A stretch of DNA of 64,000 nt from Anaerolineaceae bacterium UBA4775 (lineage in GTDB: Bacteria; Chloroflexota; Anaerolineae; Anaerolineales; Anaerolineaceae), in NCBI GenBank assembly GCA_002403205.1, contig DHHJ01000036.1, positions 1 through 64,000 on the forward strand, in the 5' to 3' direction. This document shows positions 9,798-19,506 of the stretch, one piece after another. The notes under the pieces were generated by a model. The model saw nothing but the letters and a program-made list of their open reading frames with translations, was not told the origin of the DNA and searched no databases. Made by a program: the position numbers and the translations under genes. The first letter of the stretch is position 1; each line of letters opens with the position of its first letter.

Positions 9798-12236
9798 TCA
9801 GCCGATCTCAACCTCCACGGCAACGGTTTTCTTGTCAGATTGTGAGAGCAACGTGCCCTCAAGCGTCTGGCCATCCACGCGGATCAAGCGATCGTTCCCG
9901 GGCCCCTCCCGCCGAACTTTGATCTCGTACATGGTGCCCCGATACTGACGGGTGACGGTAAAGCCCTCCCAGCCCGCAGGCAAAACCGGTTCCACCCGCA
10001 GGCCGCCGTAATCCGGCCGGATTCCGAGGATCCATTGGGTGATGGCAACATAATTCCAGGCAGCCGTGCCAGTCAGCCAGGAGTTTTTCGCTTCCCCAAA
10101 ACGGGGACTGTCGACCCCAGCGATGGTTTGCGCATAAACATAGGGTTCACAGCGGTGCAGGTCGCTGAGAGCCTCCCGGTGTGAGGGGTTGATGCTCAGG
10201 TAAGCCTCCAGCGCGCGGTCGCCCTGCCCGAGGATGGCCTCGGCGATCATCACCCAGGGGTTGGTATGGCAGAAAATGCTGGCGTTTTCCTTGAACCCGG
10301 GCGGGTAGGAGGAGATCTCACCCAGGTGTAAATGATACTGGGTGAAAGCGGGCTGCAGCAGCAGGATCCCGTGCTCGGTGGTCAGGCGGGCGCGCACCGC
10401 GTCGAGCGCTTTGTGAGGCAATCCGTCCTCCAGGCCGACCCCCGCCATGGTGCACAACCCTTGCGGTTCGATGAAGATCTGCCCTTCAGCACAGGCTTGC
10501 GAGCCAACCGGCTCGCCGAAATGGTCATACGCCCGTAAGAACCAGCCGCCATCCCAGCCAGACTGCCGGACAGTCTCCTCCATACGCGCCGCCAGGTGGG
10601 TTAAGCGCACCGATTCATCTATCAGCCCCTGGTGGGCACTGATTTCCGCCAGTTCTTTGGCCGCCAGGATGAACAGGGCCGCAATCACGGTCGATTCCGC
10701 CACCTGCCCGTCACGGTTTTCCGTCGTCTGGAAGGATTCGCCGGGCCGATCTGAAAAGGTGTTCAAATTCAAACAATCGTTCCAATCCGCGCGCCCGATC
10801 AGCGGCAGTCCATGCGGACCGAGCCGATCCAGGGTGTACTGGATGCAGCGCTGAAGGTGTTCCAGCAGGGGCCTTTCGGTACCGGGCTGGTTTTCGTAGG
10901 GCACAGGCACATCCAAAATGCCCCAATCATCGGTTTCTTTGAGGTAAGCAGCTGTGCTCAACACCAGCCAGGCCGGGTCATCGTTGAAATTGCTCCCCAC
11001 GGCATCATTACCCCGCTTGGTGAGCGGCTGATATTGATGATACGCGCCGCCATCCTCAAGCTGGGTCGCAGCCAGGTCCAAAAGGCGCTGGCGGGCTCTC
11101 TCCGGCACCATGTGGACGAAACCGAGCAGGTCCTGGTTCGAATCTCTAAAACCCATCCCGCGCCCGATGCCGGATTCAAAATAAGAGGCTGAGCGGGAAA
11201 GATTGAAGGTGATCATACATTGATACGCGTTCCAGATGTTGACCATCCGGTTGACATGTTCGTTTGGCGAGGTCACCTGAAAGACGCTCAGCAGCCCACC
11301 CCAGGCCGCGCACAGCGCAGCAAAGGCTTCGTCGACCTGGCCGGGCTGAAGGTACTTGCCGATGACCGGTGCCACCGTGGTTTTATTGATCGTTTGCGAC
11401 CTAGGCGGATCAAATTTGCCGTCTGGCGGGTTTTCGTGGTAACCCAGCAAAAAGATCACCCGGCGCACTTCCCCCGGTTCCAGCCTGAGGTGCACATGGT
11501 GCACGCCCACCGGGGACCAGCCCACACTCAGGGATTGGCTGGTCTCCCCGTTTTCAACCGCCTGAGGTCGCTCCCAACCGCGATATGGCCCTAAAAACGC
11601 TTCCCTCTGAGTTTCAAACCCGACCAGCGGCTCGGAACAGGCAAAATATGCGAAGTGATCCCGGCGCTCGCGGTATTCGGTCTTATGGTAGATAACCGAA
11701 TCGTGGACTTCTACCTCGCCAATGTTCAAATTGCGTTGAAAATTAGTAGCATCGTCCTGGGCATCCCACAGGCAGAATTCCACACTGGAGAAAACCGAAA
11801 TATTGCGCGGCGACTCGGTCTGGTTTTCCACCGTCAGGTCCCAAATCTCCAGGGTGGCATCCAGGGGCACAAAATAGCGCACATCAGCCCGGATACCCCG
11901 GTAAGCAGACCCGATGCGGGTGTAGCCCATACCGTGGCGGCAGGTGTAATCTTCGGCCTCATGGCGGGTGGGCATCCACGTGGGTGACCAGAACTCGCTA
12001 CTTTCATCATCCCGCAGGTAGAGATAACGTCCGCCCATATCCAACGGGACGTTGTTATAGCGGTAGCGTGTGATGCGCCGCAAGCGCGCATCCTGGTAGA
12101 AGGCGTACCCGCCAGCGGTATTCGAGATCAGGCTGAAGAAATCTTGCATACCCAGGTAATTGATCCAGGGCAGCGGTGTGTCGGGGCGGGTGATTACATA
12201 TTCTCGGTTTACATCATCAAAATAGCCAAAGCGCAT
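9798..12236 (-). CDS. cbpA: Cellobiose phosphorylase (GH94)
   Basis: Converts cellobiose and phosphate to alpha-glucose 1-phosphate and glucose in the cytoplasm. The 812-residue protein follows the pattern I remember for clostridial cellobiose phosphorylase along its whole length: FGYFDD near the start, SLISNTAGGY, the segment EFCLWDA, RSASYFESGIGRGMGFRDSN and LIGRADWNDCLNLN (acid Asp about residue 487). Its stop is immediately followed by the upstream-most ATG of the next GH94 gene, so the genes are tightly coupled. It belongs to the minus-strand beta-glucan locus. Confidence in this specificity is higher than for the three paralogues. Confidence 0.92.
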   Translation of the reverse strand: MRFGYFDDVNREYVITRPDTPLPWINYLGMQDFFSLISNTAGGYAFYQDARLRRITRYRYNNVPLDMGGRYLYLRDDESSEFWSPTWMPTRHEAEDYTCRHGMGYTRIGSAYRGIRADVRYFVPLDATLEIWDLTVENQTESPRNISVFSSVEFCLWDAQDDATNFQRNLNIGEVEVHDSVIYHKTEYRERRDHFAYFACSEPLVGFETQREAFLGPYRGWERPQAVENGETSQSLSVGWSPVGVHHVHLRLEPGEVRRVIFLLGYHENPPDGKFDPPRSQTINKTTVAPVIGKYLQPGQVDEAFAALCAAWGGLLSVFQVTSPNEHVNRMVNIWNAYQCMITFNLSRSASYFESGIGRGMGFRDSNQDLLGFVHMVPERARQRLLDLAATQLEDGGAYHQYQPLTKRGNDAVGSNFNDDPAWLVLSTAAYLKETDDWGILDVPVPYENQPGTERPLLEHLQRCIQYTLDRLGPHGLPLIGRADWNDCLNLNTFSDRPGESFQTTENRDGQVAESTVIAALFILAAKELAEISAHQGLIDESVRLTHLAARMEETVRQSGWDGGWFLRAYDHFGEPVGSQACAEGQIFIEPQGLCTMAGVGLEDGLPHKALDAVRARLTTEHGILLLQPAFTQYHLHLGEISSYPPGFKENASIFCHTNPWVMIAEAILGQGDRALEAYLSINPSHREALSDLHRCEPYVYAQTIAGVDSPRFGEAKNSWLTGTAAWNYVAITQWILGIRPDYGGLRVEPVLPAGWEGFTVTRQYRGTMYEIKVRREGPGNDRLIRVDGQTLEGTLLSQSDKKTVAVEVEIG

Positions 12237-12345
12237 GGGGTTGTTTCCTTTTTAAGAAATGATATCACCAAGTTCTATCCTGAACATAACCAAACAGGCA
12301 ACGCGCGGCTTATCCGGGATTGAACGGGGACGTGAAGCCAGGTGA

Positions 12346-15093
12346 TCAGGACCCGGGCAGGTGTTTATCAGTCAATTCAACTGTGATGTTTACCGAATCT
12401 GGCCAGGCGTGCACTTCTTCCCTTGCAAAACGGATTGAGTCTGCCCCGCCAGGGTGAGGTGTGTCCACACCGTTTACAGTCAGGCGGCCTATCTGATAGT
12501 CTCCATAAGTCAGCCGTCGTGGGTTCTGATAGGTTACCCCAATGGTTTTGCCTGCAAAAACCGTATCTACACGCAGCAGTTCCGCATGGGCAAATTGCTC
12601 CGCAACCAGTTTGGGCGCCAGGCAGAGATCGCCTAAATTGCCTTTGACACCGAAAGATTCCGTGAGTAGAGTGAACAGGTACCAGGCAGCGGAACCCGTC
12701 AGGTAGGGGTACATGCCGCGTCCGCGTGGATTGAAATATTCGGGAATGCCAGGATAAATGCGGCTTTTTGAAAAATCCTGGCTTTGGGTGTAGAGCCCAT
12801 TCAGCACTTGCCAGGCTGCTTGCGCCAGCCCCTGGCGGTACAGGGCATACGCATACATGACCGCCATGTGTGAAAAGACAGCCCCATTCTCTTTGTGACC
12901 ATACGCAAACCCAAATGCCCGTCCCAGGCTTGGCGGATTTGGCCCAAAGTGGGTGTTGAGCCGGTGCCCGTTGAGGTTTTGATCATAAAGATAGTGATCT
13001 GCAGCCCGCACAATGGCCTCGGCCTGGTCTTGAGATGCCACCCCGGCCAGCAAGGGGAACACCTGCCCTGTCAGGGTCATCCGCACGCCTTGTGGGAACA
13101 GGCCCTCAACCTGGTGTCCGTTGTTATCATAAAAGCCATTGAACCAGCCCCGCCCGTCCTGGTCGGAAAGCCACTCCTGCGCCCTGATCCGTTCCATTAA
13201 CCCATCCGCTTTTTCACGCAGGTCAGCAGCGATCGCCACTAGCGGCAGCGTCACCGTCTTCCCCGAGAGATGGCTGCTGACACGGTCAAAATATGCCCAA
13301 AGGCGCGCTTGTTTGGCCGGCACTGAATGATAATCAACCGGTTTAAAGAGGCGATCCAGCAGCAGGGAAAGCGCTTCGGCCAGCTCAACTTCATTTGAGC
13401 CGGCCGCGTTCAATGCCAGGCACAGCTCAGAAAGGCTGTGCAGGTTGCCTGCGTACAAAGCCGAAAAAGCGATGCTTTCGCCGCGCTCGGCTGCTATGTC
13501 AAAGGCATCGTTCCAATCGCCGCCTTCCAATTTTATCAGGTTGTGTTCGCCCACATTGAAAAAGGCGGTCAGGTGCTGAACCAACAAGTGCTCGAGGATC
13601 GAGCCCTCCACCACCTCGCCATTGGAGGATTTCAACTGTGTGCCGTGTTCAGGCGCCCAATCCGGGTCAGTTTTCTGGCAGCGGTGGCTAAGATGATCCT
13701 TGAAATAGGTCTGCCGGGAAAGCAGCAGGTCCAGGTTGCCCGTTAGGTCAAGGTACAGCCTGGTGGTGATCAACGGCCAGGCGCCGTGATCCATCCACAC
13801 CCGGGGGATGCTGTTGCGGTCCGCTTTGAACTCACCGGGCTGCGAGCCGACAATGGTCGCATTGCTGCCATCCATACGCACCCCGGCAAAATTGCTCAGC
13901 AAAAGGTTCTCGAGACCTTCACCCTCCGTCAGCAAGAGGGTCAGCAAGTCCTGCCACAAGTCCCGCCAGCCGCGTCCGCCCCGGCCGTAATCGTGATAGG
14001 GCAAAAACGAGTTACCCATGATACGCCTGAGAATGGGCTGCAGGGTGACCCACTGCAGCCAGCCGTCCAGCCGGTTATCCTGGTGAGTAAACCGCAGGGC
14101 GGAAAGCTTTTCCTGCCAGTAGACCTGGTTTTGCTTTAGATGATGGCTGAATTGCGCTGCCGACCCATAGCGGTCCACCAATGCATCCACGTTTGCATCT
14201 TCATCCGCCATGATGCTGAGGATGAGGATGTAACTTTTGGCTTCACCGGGCGCCAGTTGAACCGGCGCAAAATGCAGCCCGCCAATCGATTCATACCCTT
14301 CAAAAACGCTGTGGGCAGTTTGCATGTGGTGACCGTCTTGAAAGATGGCTTCAGGCCATTCAAAACTGCCCCCCTCGCCGATGAAGTCCTCAACCAAGGG
14401 GGTTAACCCCACCGGCGGGGTTCCTTCATCATCTGCACCCAGGACGGCATAGGTCACCTGGTTGGGCTCATGTCCCCTTTCGTCGAAGGACATGGTCGGT
14501 TTGACCACCACGCCGTGCGGATGGCACGCTGTGCACTGCAGCAGCGCGGTGACGTGGCGGTGATCACGCAAATTATCGGCCGACCGGGCAAAAATAGGAA
14601 TGGCAGCGGTGGGTACCAGGTCAAGCGCCTGATCCCCCTGGTTGGAGAGCGTCACCCGCATCAGCTCAACGGTGTCTTCGCCAACCGGCACAAAGTTGAC
14701 CACCTCGGCCGCCAAGCCTGATGCGGCGTGCAGCCTGTGAACCGCATGCCAGAGAAAACCAGCCTCCAGCCGGGTTGTGGATTGCTTCTCTGCCCCCTCC
14801 TGACCAACCTGCTCGGAACACATGCCGGTGACAGACCAGGGCTCGCCATTGATGCGCACCCAGAAATTGCGTGCCGAGCGGGTATTGTGCAAATCCTCAA
14901 CCGAAACGGGCAGCAAGAGGAAGGTGTCCTGGTTCAGCTTTGCATCGCCATTCAGGCTGGGTGTGATGGATGACATCATACCAGCCGAGTTGACCAGCGG
15001 GAAGTAAACATAGCTGTTCCTTTGTGGGTTAATCAGCTCAAAGGTCCCATGCTGATCAATAAACTTCCATCCAGGCATTTGATTCCTCACCAT
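12346..15093 (-). CDS. GH94 phosphorylase, laminaribiose-phosphorylase-like
   Basis: A 915-residue GH94-type phosphorylase. The N terminus (WKFIDQHGTFELINP, then AGMMSSITPSLNGD and VSVEDLHNTRSARNFWV) is, as far as I recall, the signature of laminaribiose and beta-1,3-oligosaccharide phosphorylases rather than cellobiose phosphorylase, and the length (about 910) agrees. Acid motif GGDWNDAFD is near residue 529; GRGGRGWRDLWQD replaces the FRDSNQD type. The likely role is phosphorolysis of beta-1,3-gluco-oligosaccharides made by the GH16 enzyme of the same locus. Start at 15093 (ATG after AGAGG); GTG 15099 and ATG 15078 are alternatives. Confidence 0.8.
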   Translation of the reverse strand: MVRNQMPGWKFIDQHGTFELINPQRNSYVYFPLVNSAGMMSSITPSLNGDAKLNQDTFLLLPVSVEDLHNTRSARNFWVRINGEPWSVTGMCSEQVGQEGAEKQSTTRLEAGFLWHAVHRLHAASGLAAEVVNFVPVGEDTVELMRVTLSNQGDQALDLVPTAAIPIFARSADNLRDHRHVTALLQCTACHPHGVVVKPTMSFDERGHEPNQVTYAVLGADDEGTPPVGLTPLVEDFIGEGGSFEWPEAIFQDGHHMQTAHSVFEGYESIGGLHFAPVQLAPGEAKSYILILSIMADEDANVDALVDRYGSAAQFSHHLKQNQVYWQEKLSALRFTHQDNRLDGWLQWVTLQPILRRIMGNSFLPYHDYGRGGRGWRDLWQDLLTLLLTEGEGLENLLLSNFAGVRMDGSNATIVGSQPGEFKADRNSIPRVWMDHGAWPLITTRLYLDLTGNLDLLLSRQTYFKDHLSHRCQKTDPDWAPEHGTQLKSSNGEVVEGSILEHLLVQHLTAFFNVGEHNLIKLEGGDWNDAFDIAAERGESIAFSALYAGNLHSLSELCLALNAAGSNEVELAEALSLLLDRLFKPVDYHSVPAKQARLWAYFDRVSSHLSGKTVTLPLVAIAADLREKADGLMERIRAQEWLSDQDGRGWFNGFYDNNGHQVEGLFPQGVRMTLTGQVFPLLAGVASQDQAEAIVRAADHYLYDQNLNGHRLNTHFGPNPPSLGRAFGFAYGHKENGAVFSHMAVMYAYALYRQGLAQAAWQVLNGLYTQSQDFSKSRIYPGIPEYFNPRGRGMYPYLTGSAAWYLFTLLTESFGVKGNLGDLCLAPKLVAEQFAHAELLRVDTVFAGKTIGVTYQNPRRLTYGDYQIGRLTVNGVDTPHPGGADSIRFAREEVHAWPDSVNITVELTDKHLPGS

Positions 15094-15241
15094 ATACACC
15101 TCTAAATCATTATTTTTCGGACTCGTGATACCCGATAGCCCGTTTGATCTTTAAAAAGAACGCCGATCTCGACAGCCACATACAGTGGCAAAGTTGCCCG
15201 GAAAGGGCAACAATCCCTCAGGCTTGACCACCTATATTTAC

Positions 15242-18200
15242 TTAGTAAAACAGGTCAATCGATGTAAACTCGCCCGTTCGGACTCGCTCCGCATAAGGCG
15301 CACCGATTACACCACCAGGGATGCTAATCGTCTCAGCGTCTGAATGCACCTCAATCCGCCGGATTTCAACACCATCCCGCCAGGTATCCTTGTGGTCGGG
15401 GTGATGGATGCTTACCGTGCACATCCCAAGAAATCGGAAGGTAAAGGTGCCGTCTTCCTTGAAAAGCCAGCCAGGCAGCACGGGCTTGAACGCCAGCACC
15501 AACTCGCCATCCTCAAGTCTGAAGGGCTGCTTGCCAGCCGTCATTAAACACCACATGCTGAGAAATTCTGCCGTTGAACCGCTCAGGCGGGCCACAAAGC
15601 CGGCACCATGCTGGGTAGCATCCGGGTGAGCGCTGCTGACGATGAATGAGCTGTTTTCAAGGGGACTGCGCCCGTAAACCTCCGGGGCCATAAAGGCGGG
15701 CAGGTGAACCTGCATGGCGTCAAAGTATTCGTCGTATAAGCTCCCTTCCAGCAACTGCAGCAGGTATTTGAAGGCCATGTGCAGCCAGACGGACTCGTTT
15801 TCGAGCCACCCCGGTGTGAAGGCCCGTGCCCGTCCGATTTCAAATGACTGATCGTGCAAAGGTGCGTTGACTTTTACCATCCCCAGTTTCTGGTCGAACA
15901 AAGCACTGTTTCTGATTGCCCGGGCGATCGCACCAGCCGCCTGGCGGCTTGAGATTTTCATCTGGCGAGTCGGCCCCTCTAAAAATGGCGGCAGCGGTAC
16001 GGGTGAAAAACCTTTCACCCGGATGTACGGGTTGCCACTTCCGTCGGAGGAGTCAGCCAATTCATACTCGGTGACCTCGTGGATAAAATAAGTGGGCAGA
16101 AGCGCACCGCCGAAGGTATACGCCCTGGCAAGGCCCGCCTCAAGGACTGCGCGCATGGCCTGCAGTGTGGGTTTAAGGTCAAGGGACAAAGTGGCCCCAT
16201 CAAAACCCGGCCGGGTTGATTCCCGATAGGCCTCGAGCGCATCCGTCCGCCTGAGCCAGTCAGCAAAAGGATCAGTTCCCCTTTCTGGGGCACTATTAAT
16301 CACCGCCAGCAAGCCCTCCGCTTCCACGGGTACGGTTATGCTGCGAGGGTGCGCACCCAGCACCTCTGCCAGGATGTTCACCAGGCGGAGCAGTTCACAG
16401 GTCTCCGGCATCGAAGAGCCAAACAAGCCCGGCAAACCGTTGAGGGCATCATACCAGCCTGGCCGGCCGGCCTCCATCTGGATCCCCATGCCGCTCGGGT
16501 CAAGGGTGGCATACTTGATCAAGGCCAGCAAAGCCAGCTTTGAGATCAAAGGTAAGCGAAATATTTCCCCGTGACCATGCCCCGCCCGTACCCAGTGCGG
16601 GTCCGACGAGCGTGATTCGATCAGGCGCGCTTTTTCAGGGTCCTCAACCAGGGCGTTGAGCTGATGGGGCTTACCATGATAGAGCACGAAACGCCTGGCA
16701 TGCGGTTGAACGATGGTGGCGCTGTCGTAAAAAGGCAGCGGATGAGAATCAAACAGCACATGCGCTTTCCTGTCGGGGAAGACCGCCAGGTAGGATTCGA
16801 TCAAGTCCAGGTTGTAAGTCCAATGGTCAACCCAGTAACCCTCCCCATGCTCAGCCTCAAGCTGACTTTCAGCCTGTGAAAGCACCTCTTCAAACAAAGT
16901 TTCCGCCGGGAGGGTTGTTTGCTCGTCCATCAAGACCGCCAGCAGCTCCCCAGGAGAGAAGCGGCGCCCCAGTAGCGCAGCAAGGCGCTGATCATGGTCG
17001 GCCTGTGCCAGCACTTCAGCCCGTTTTTCAGCGGGAAGTGTAAAAGTCAGTCCGTTGAGCACCAGCGGGTTGTACCCATCCGCCTGGATCAGGCTCATGA
17101 ACACACGCAAGTTAAATTCGCCCGCTTGGGGGACAAAAAACACATCATTACGCCAGTTCTGATTGACATCCCGGTAATTGCCGTTGCCCTGGAAATAGTA
17201 TTCCGGCGGTAAGACAAAATCATTGTAGTCACGCTCGATATCACCGTGTTTGCGCCCAAATACATGGATGATGTGTTTGCCACCCAACACCATCGGGTAA
17301 CCACCGCGCAAGACATTATCAAGAAATGCCTGGCGGCAGTAGCCATCAAAGGTCCCCGAGGCAGACTCGGTCCGGATTGCGTCCGTGAGATCCTCCGTCA
17401 ATTGCCTGGCTTCCGTCAGCTTACGCTCAATAAAATATGGGGCTGTCAAACCTGCCAGGTGAGATTGGATGGATGCCAGGGTGGGCGAGTATCCATACAG
17501 ACTGGTGAGGGTGGTAGGCTCCCCTGGTTTTAAGTCCACCTCAGCACCAAAGAAGGCACACAAGGATCGGCCTTCCGTGATTTGGGTGGCAGCCAGCACA
17601 GCCTGCAGACCCTGTTCATGAAAGAGATGTGCCCGTGAGTGGCCGGTATCCCGGCCAAAAACCACCTGGGGGTCAGCAAAAGCCGGCAGGAGGGCTTCCT
17701 CCCTGAAAGCCAGCGCAAAATTACCTGCTTCGATGGCATGCACCGCAGCCGTATCGCCTGGTGTGGCCTTCAAATGGTAATACGGCAGGTTGTTTTCCAC
17801 GTTGTCCACCAGCATCCAGGCTTCAATTGTCCTGCTGACATGTTTAAGAGCATTATTATCCACGCCATAGGGAACAATCACCGGCAAACCGTCCAAAATC
17901 TCAAGTTCAAGGGGGGCATCGAGCAGGTTGGTCAGGCTGACCCGCCTGACAAGCCCCGAAAAGGGCATATTGGGCAGCATAAAGTAGAGCACATCCACCT
18001 GGTAACCCAACCCGGGGTGGACCTCACGGATCGCAAATTCGTTCATCCCGATGAACATCGTGCGGGAAACATCTGCCGCCTCCCAGGGCGAGAAGGCTTC
18101 CCGCTGCCAGGTTGTACCCTCCCTGGTGCCGTTCAGAAAGGTGCGAAAGCCCATCTGAGCGGTGGTCTGATAGGCCCGGTTGGCGGCCTGGAACTCCAGC

Positions 18201-18406
18201 ATGGGATGGTCTTTATCCTCCACGCCAAAACTGCACACCCCCTGGCCGCGGTTGACGTAAAACACCCACATGGGGATGCCATGCAGACCCGCAATCCCGG
18301 GCAAAAAGGATGCAAATGGGCGCTGGTGGTCATAATCGGCCAGGATAAAGCGTCCCAGCTCGTCAAAGCTGTTTTTGGTTTCAGGTTGATCCGCACGCCC
18401 GCTCAT
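15242..18406 (-). CDS. Large GH94-like beta-glucan phosphorylase (GH149/GH161 type)
   Basis: A 1054-residue cytoplasmic protein recognisably related to GH94 but much longer and divergent. The acid motif appears as AGRPGWYDALNGLPG (Asp near residue 653) in place of ADWND, and NGNYRDVNQNWRND (about 410-421) aligns with the FRDSNQD sugar-binding motif. This size and these changes suggest the beta-1,3-oligoglucan phosphorylase families GH149 or GH161; which of the two is not decidable by eye. Its ATG overlaps the GH26 stop as ATGA, giving translational coupling within the glucan operon. It could shorten longer laminari-oligosaccharides after import. Confidence 0.75.
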   Translation of the reverse strand: MSGRADQPETKNSFDELGRFILADYDHQRPFASFLPGIAGLHGIPMWVFYVNRGQGVCSFGVEDKDHPMLEFQAANRAYQTTAQMGFRTFLNGTREGTTWQREAFSPWEAADVSRTMFIGMNEFAIREVHPGLGYQVDVLYFMLPNMPFSGLVRRVSLTNLLDAPLELEILDGLPVIVPYGVDNNALKHVSRTIEAWMLVDNVENNLPYYHLKATPGDTAAVHAIEAGNFALAFREEALLPAFADPQVVFGRDTGHSRAHLFHEQGLQAVLAATQITEGRSLCAFFGAEVDLKPGEPTTLTSLYGYSPTLASIQSHLAGLTAPYFIERKLTEARQLTEDLTDAIRTESASGTFDGYCRQAFLDNVLRGGYPMVLGGKHIIHVFGRKHGDIERDYNDFVLPPEYYFQGNGNYRDVNQNWRNDVFFVPQAGEFNLRVFMSLIQADGYNPLVLNGLTFTLPAEKRAEVLAQADHDQRLAALLGRRFSPGELLAVLMDEQTTLPAETLFEEVLSQAESQLEAEHGEGYWVDHWTYNLDLIESYLAVFPDRKAHVLFDSHPLPFYDSATIVQPHARRFVLYHGKPHQLNALVEDPEKARLIESRSSDPHWVRAGHGHGEIFRLPLISKLALLALIKYATLDPSGMGIQMEAGRPGWYDALNGLPGLFGSSMPETCELLRLVNILAEVLGAHPRSITVPVEAEGLLAVINSAPERGTDPFADWLRRTDALEAYRESTRPGFDGATLSLDLKPTLQAMRAVLEAGLARAYTFGGALLPTYFIHEVTEYELADSSDGSGNPYIRVKGFSPVPLPPFLEGPTRQMKISSRQAAGAIARAIRNSALFDQKLGMVKVNAPLHDQSFEIGRARAFTPGWLENESVWLHMAFKYLLQLLEGSLYDEYFDAMQVHLPAFMAPEVYGRSPLENSSFIVSSAHPDATQHGAGFVARLSGSTAEFLSMWCLMTAGKQPFRLEDGELVLAFKPVLPGWLFKEDGTFTFRFLGMCTVSIHHPDHKDTWRDGVEIRRIEVHSDAETISIPGGVIGAPYAERVRTGEFTSIDLFY

Positions 18407-19506
18407 GGCAGCATCCCCGGGAACGCATCCAACCAGTAGTCATCGGCAACAGCCTGACGGTAAGCTTCTAAGGCCGCCTCCGACGAATTGATGCGCCAAT
18501 CAGTTTCCTTCGCAATGTGAAACCACACCAGGCCCCGGATTTGGGGAAAATCCTGCTGGATAGCCTGGAAAGCAGCCCTGATCCAGGCGGCCTTATCACC
18601 CCCATCTTCGGTGGAGGCAAACTCGCCAATCAGGATAGGCTTGTCGGCAGTGATAGCTTTCAGTTCGGCATAGCTGCTGCCAAAGATTTCGGTAAAGGAC
18701 AGCCAACGGGCGTTAAATTGCTGGCCAAAGGCTGAACTGCCCCAGTTATACCCGTCAAAACACAGCCAATCGACATAATCGTCGCCCGGGTAATAAGCCG
18801 CCGCTCGATTCCAGGCACCCAGGGATTGCTCCATCACCTCAAACGGCGCGTTCGGGCACCAAACCCACAGCACATTGTCCGCGCCGTGCTCGATGAAAAA
18901 ATCGTGCACATAACGATAGGCTGCCACGTACCGTTCAGGGCCATCGGCCAGGTCAGGCGATCCATAGCCATCCAGGGTACCGCCGCCATTCTTAACCCCC
19001 GACCAGGGATACCAGTCCCCGTTCATTTCGTGGGCAAAGCGTAATAAAACCGGTTTACCAACGGTTCGAGCCCCCTCAGCCCAGCTGGTGAGCACATCAT
19101 CGTACAGGCCGTCGGTGAGCGTCTCAAGGACTCTCCCCTCATAGCCCTCCAGCTTCTGGCTGGAGCCCGGTGCAAACTCCCAGGTCAATAAGGAAATTCG
19201 CCCAACTGCGGCGTTCCCCAAAACAAAACCGTTCGGAAAGGTGCTTGAAAAACTCGCATAAGCCGCCGAAATGGCCACCCCTTTGCCGATCTTCTCAAAC
19301 AATGCCAAACTTGAGCTTTGAACCCCATGAAAGGTGCCCAAATAAACCCCGGGAAACTCCCTGTAGGTGCCTGATGGGGGCGCTTCCGCTACCTGTTGAT
19401 TTTCCATGCTCGTCTCTGCCTTGCATCCTGCCATTGCCACAACCAACCCTAGAAAAACTGCCAAGATGATCACGTATTTATGCGCAGTTTCAATGAGTCG
19501 TTTCAT
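18403..19506 (-). CDS. GH26 family glycoside hydrolase, lipoprotein
   Basis: A 367-residue exported lipoprotein: basic start, hydrophobic segment, lipobox AMAGC. The catalytic domain matches GH26, with acid/base Glu in RFAHEMNGDWYPW (about residue 160) and nucleophile Glu in ILIGEFAST (about 295). GH26 includes mannanases and beta-1,3/1,4-glucanases. In this locus a lichenase or mixed-linkage glucanase role is attractive but unproven. The ATG at 19506 overlaps the GH16 stop by one base (TGATG), and its own stop overlaps the next start by four (ATGA). It probably acts on the cell surface. Confidence 0.85.
   Translation of the reverse strand: MKRLIETAHKYVIILAVFLGLVVAMAGCKAETSMENQQVAEAPPSGTYREFPGVYLGTFHGVQSSSLALFEKIGKGVAISAAYASFSSTFPNGFVLGNAAVGRISLLTWEFAPGSSQKLEGYEGRVLETLTDGLYDDVLTSWAEGARTVGKPVLLRFAHEMNGDWYPWSGVKNGGGTLDGYGSPDLADGPERYVAAYRYVHDFFIEHGADNVLWVWCPNAPFEVMEQSLGAWNRAAAYYPGDDYVDWLCFDGYNWGSSAFGQQFNARWLSFTEIFGSSYAELKAITADKPILIGEFASTEDGGDKAAWIRAAFQAIQQDFPQIRGLVWFHIAKETDWRINSSEAALEAYRQAVADDYWLDAFPGMLP

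Noticed and set aside
11130..11150. tRNA T-loop-like GGTTCGAATC
   Set aside because: It lies inside the cellobiose phosphorylase gene, and no acceptor stem or anticodon arm fits around it.
17639..18439. 266-codon plus-strand frame over the phosphorylase gene
   Set aside because: Antisense shadow of a well-supported gene, with no ribosome site or family resemblance.
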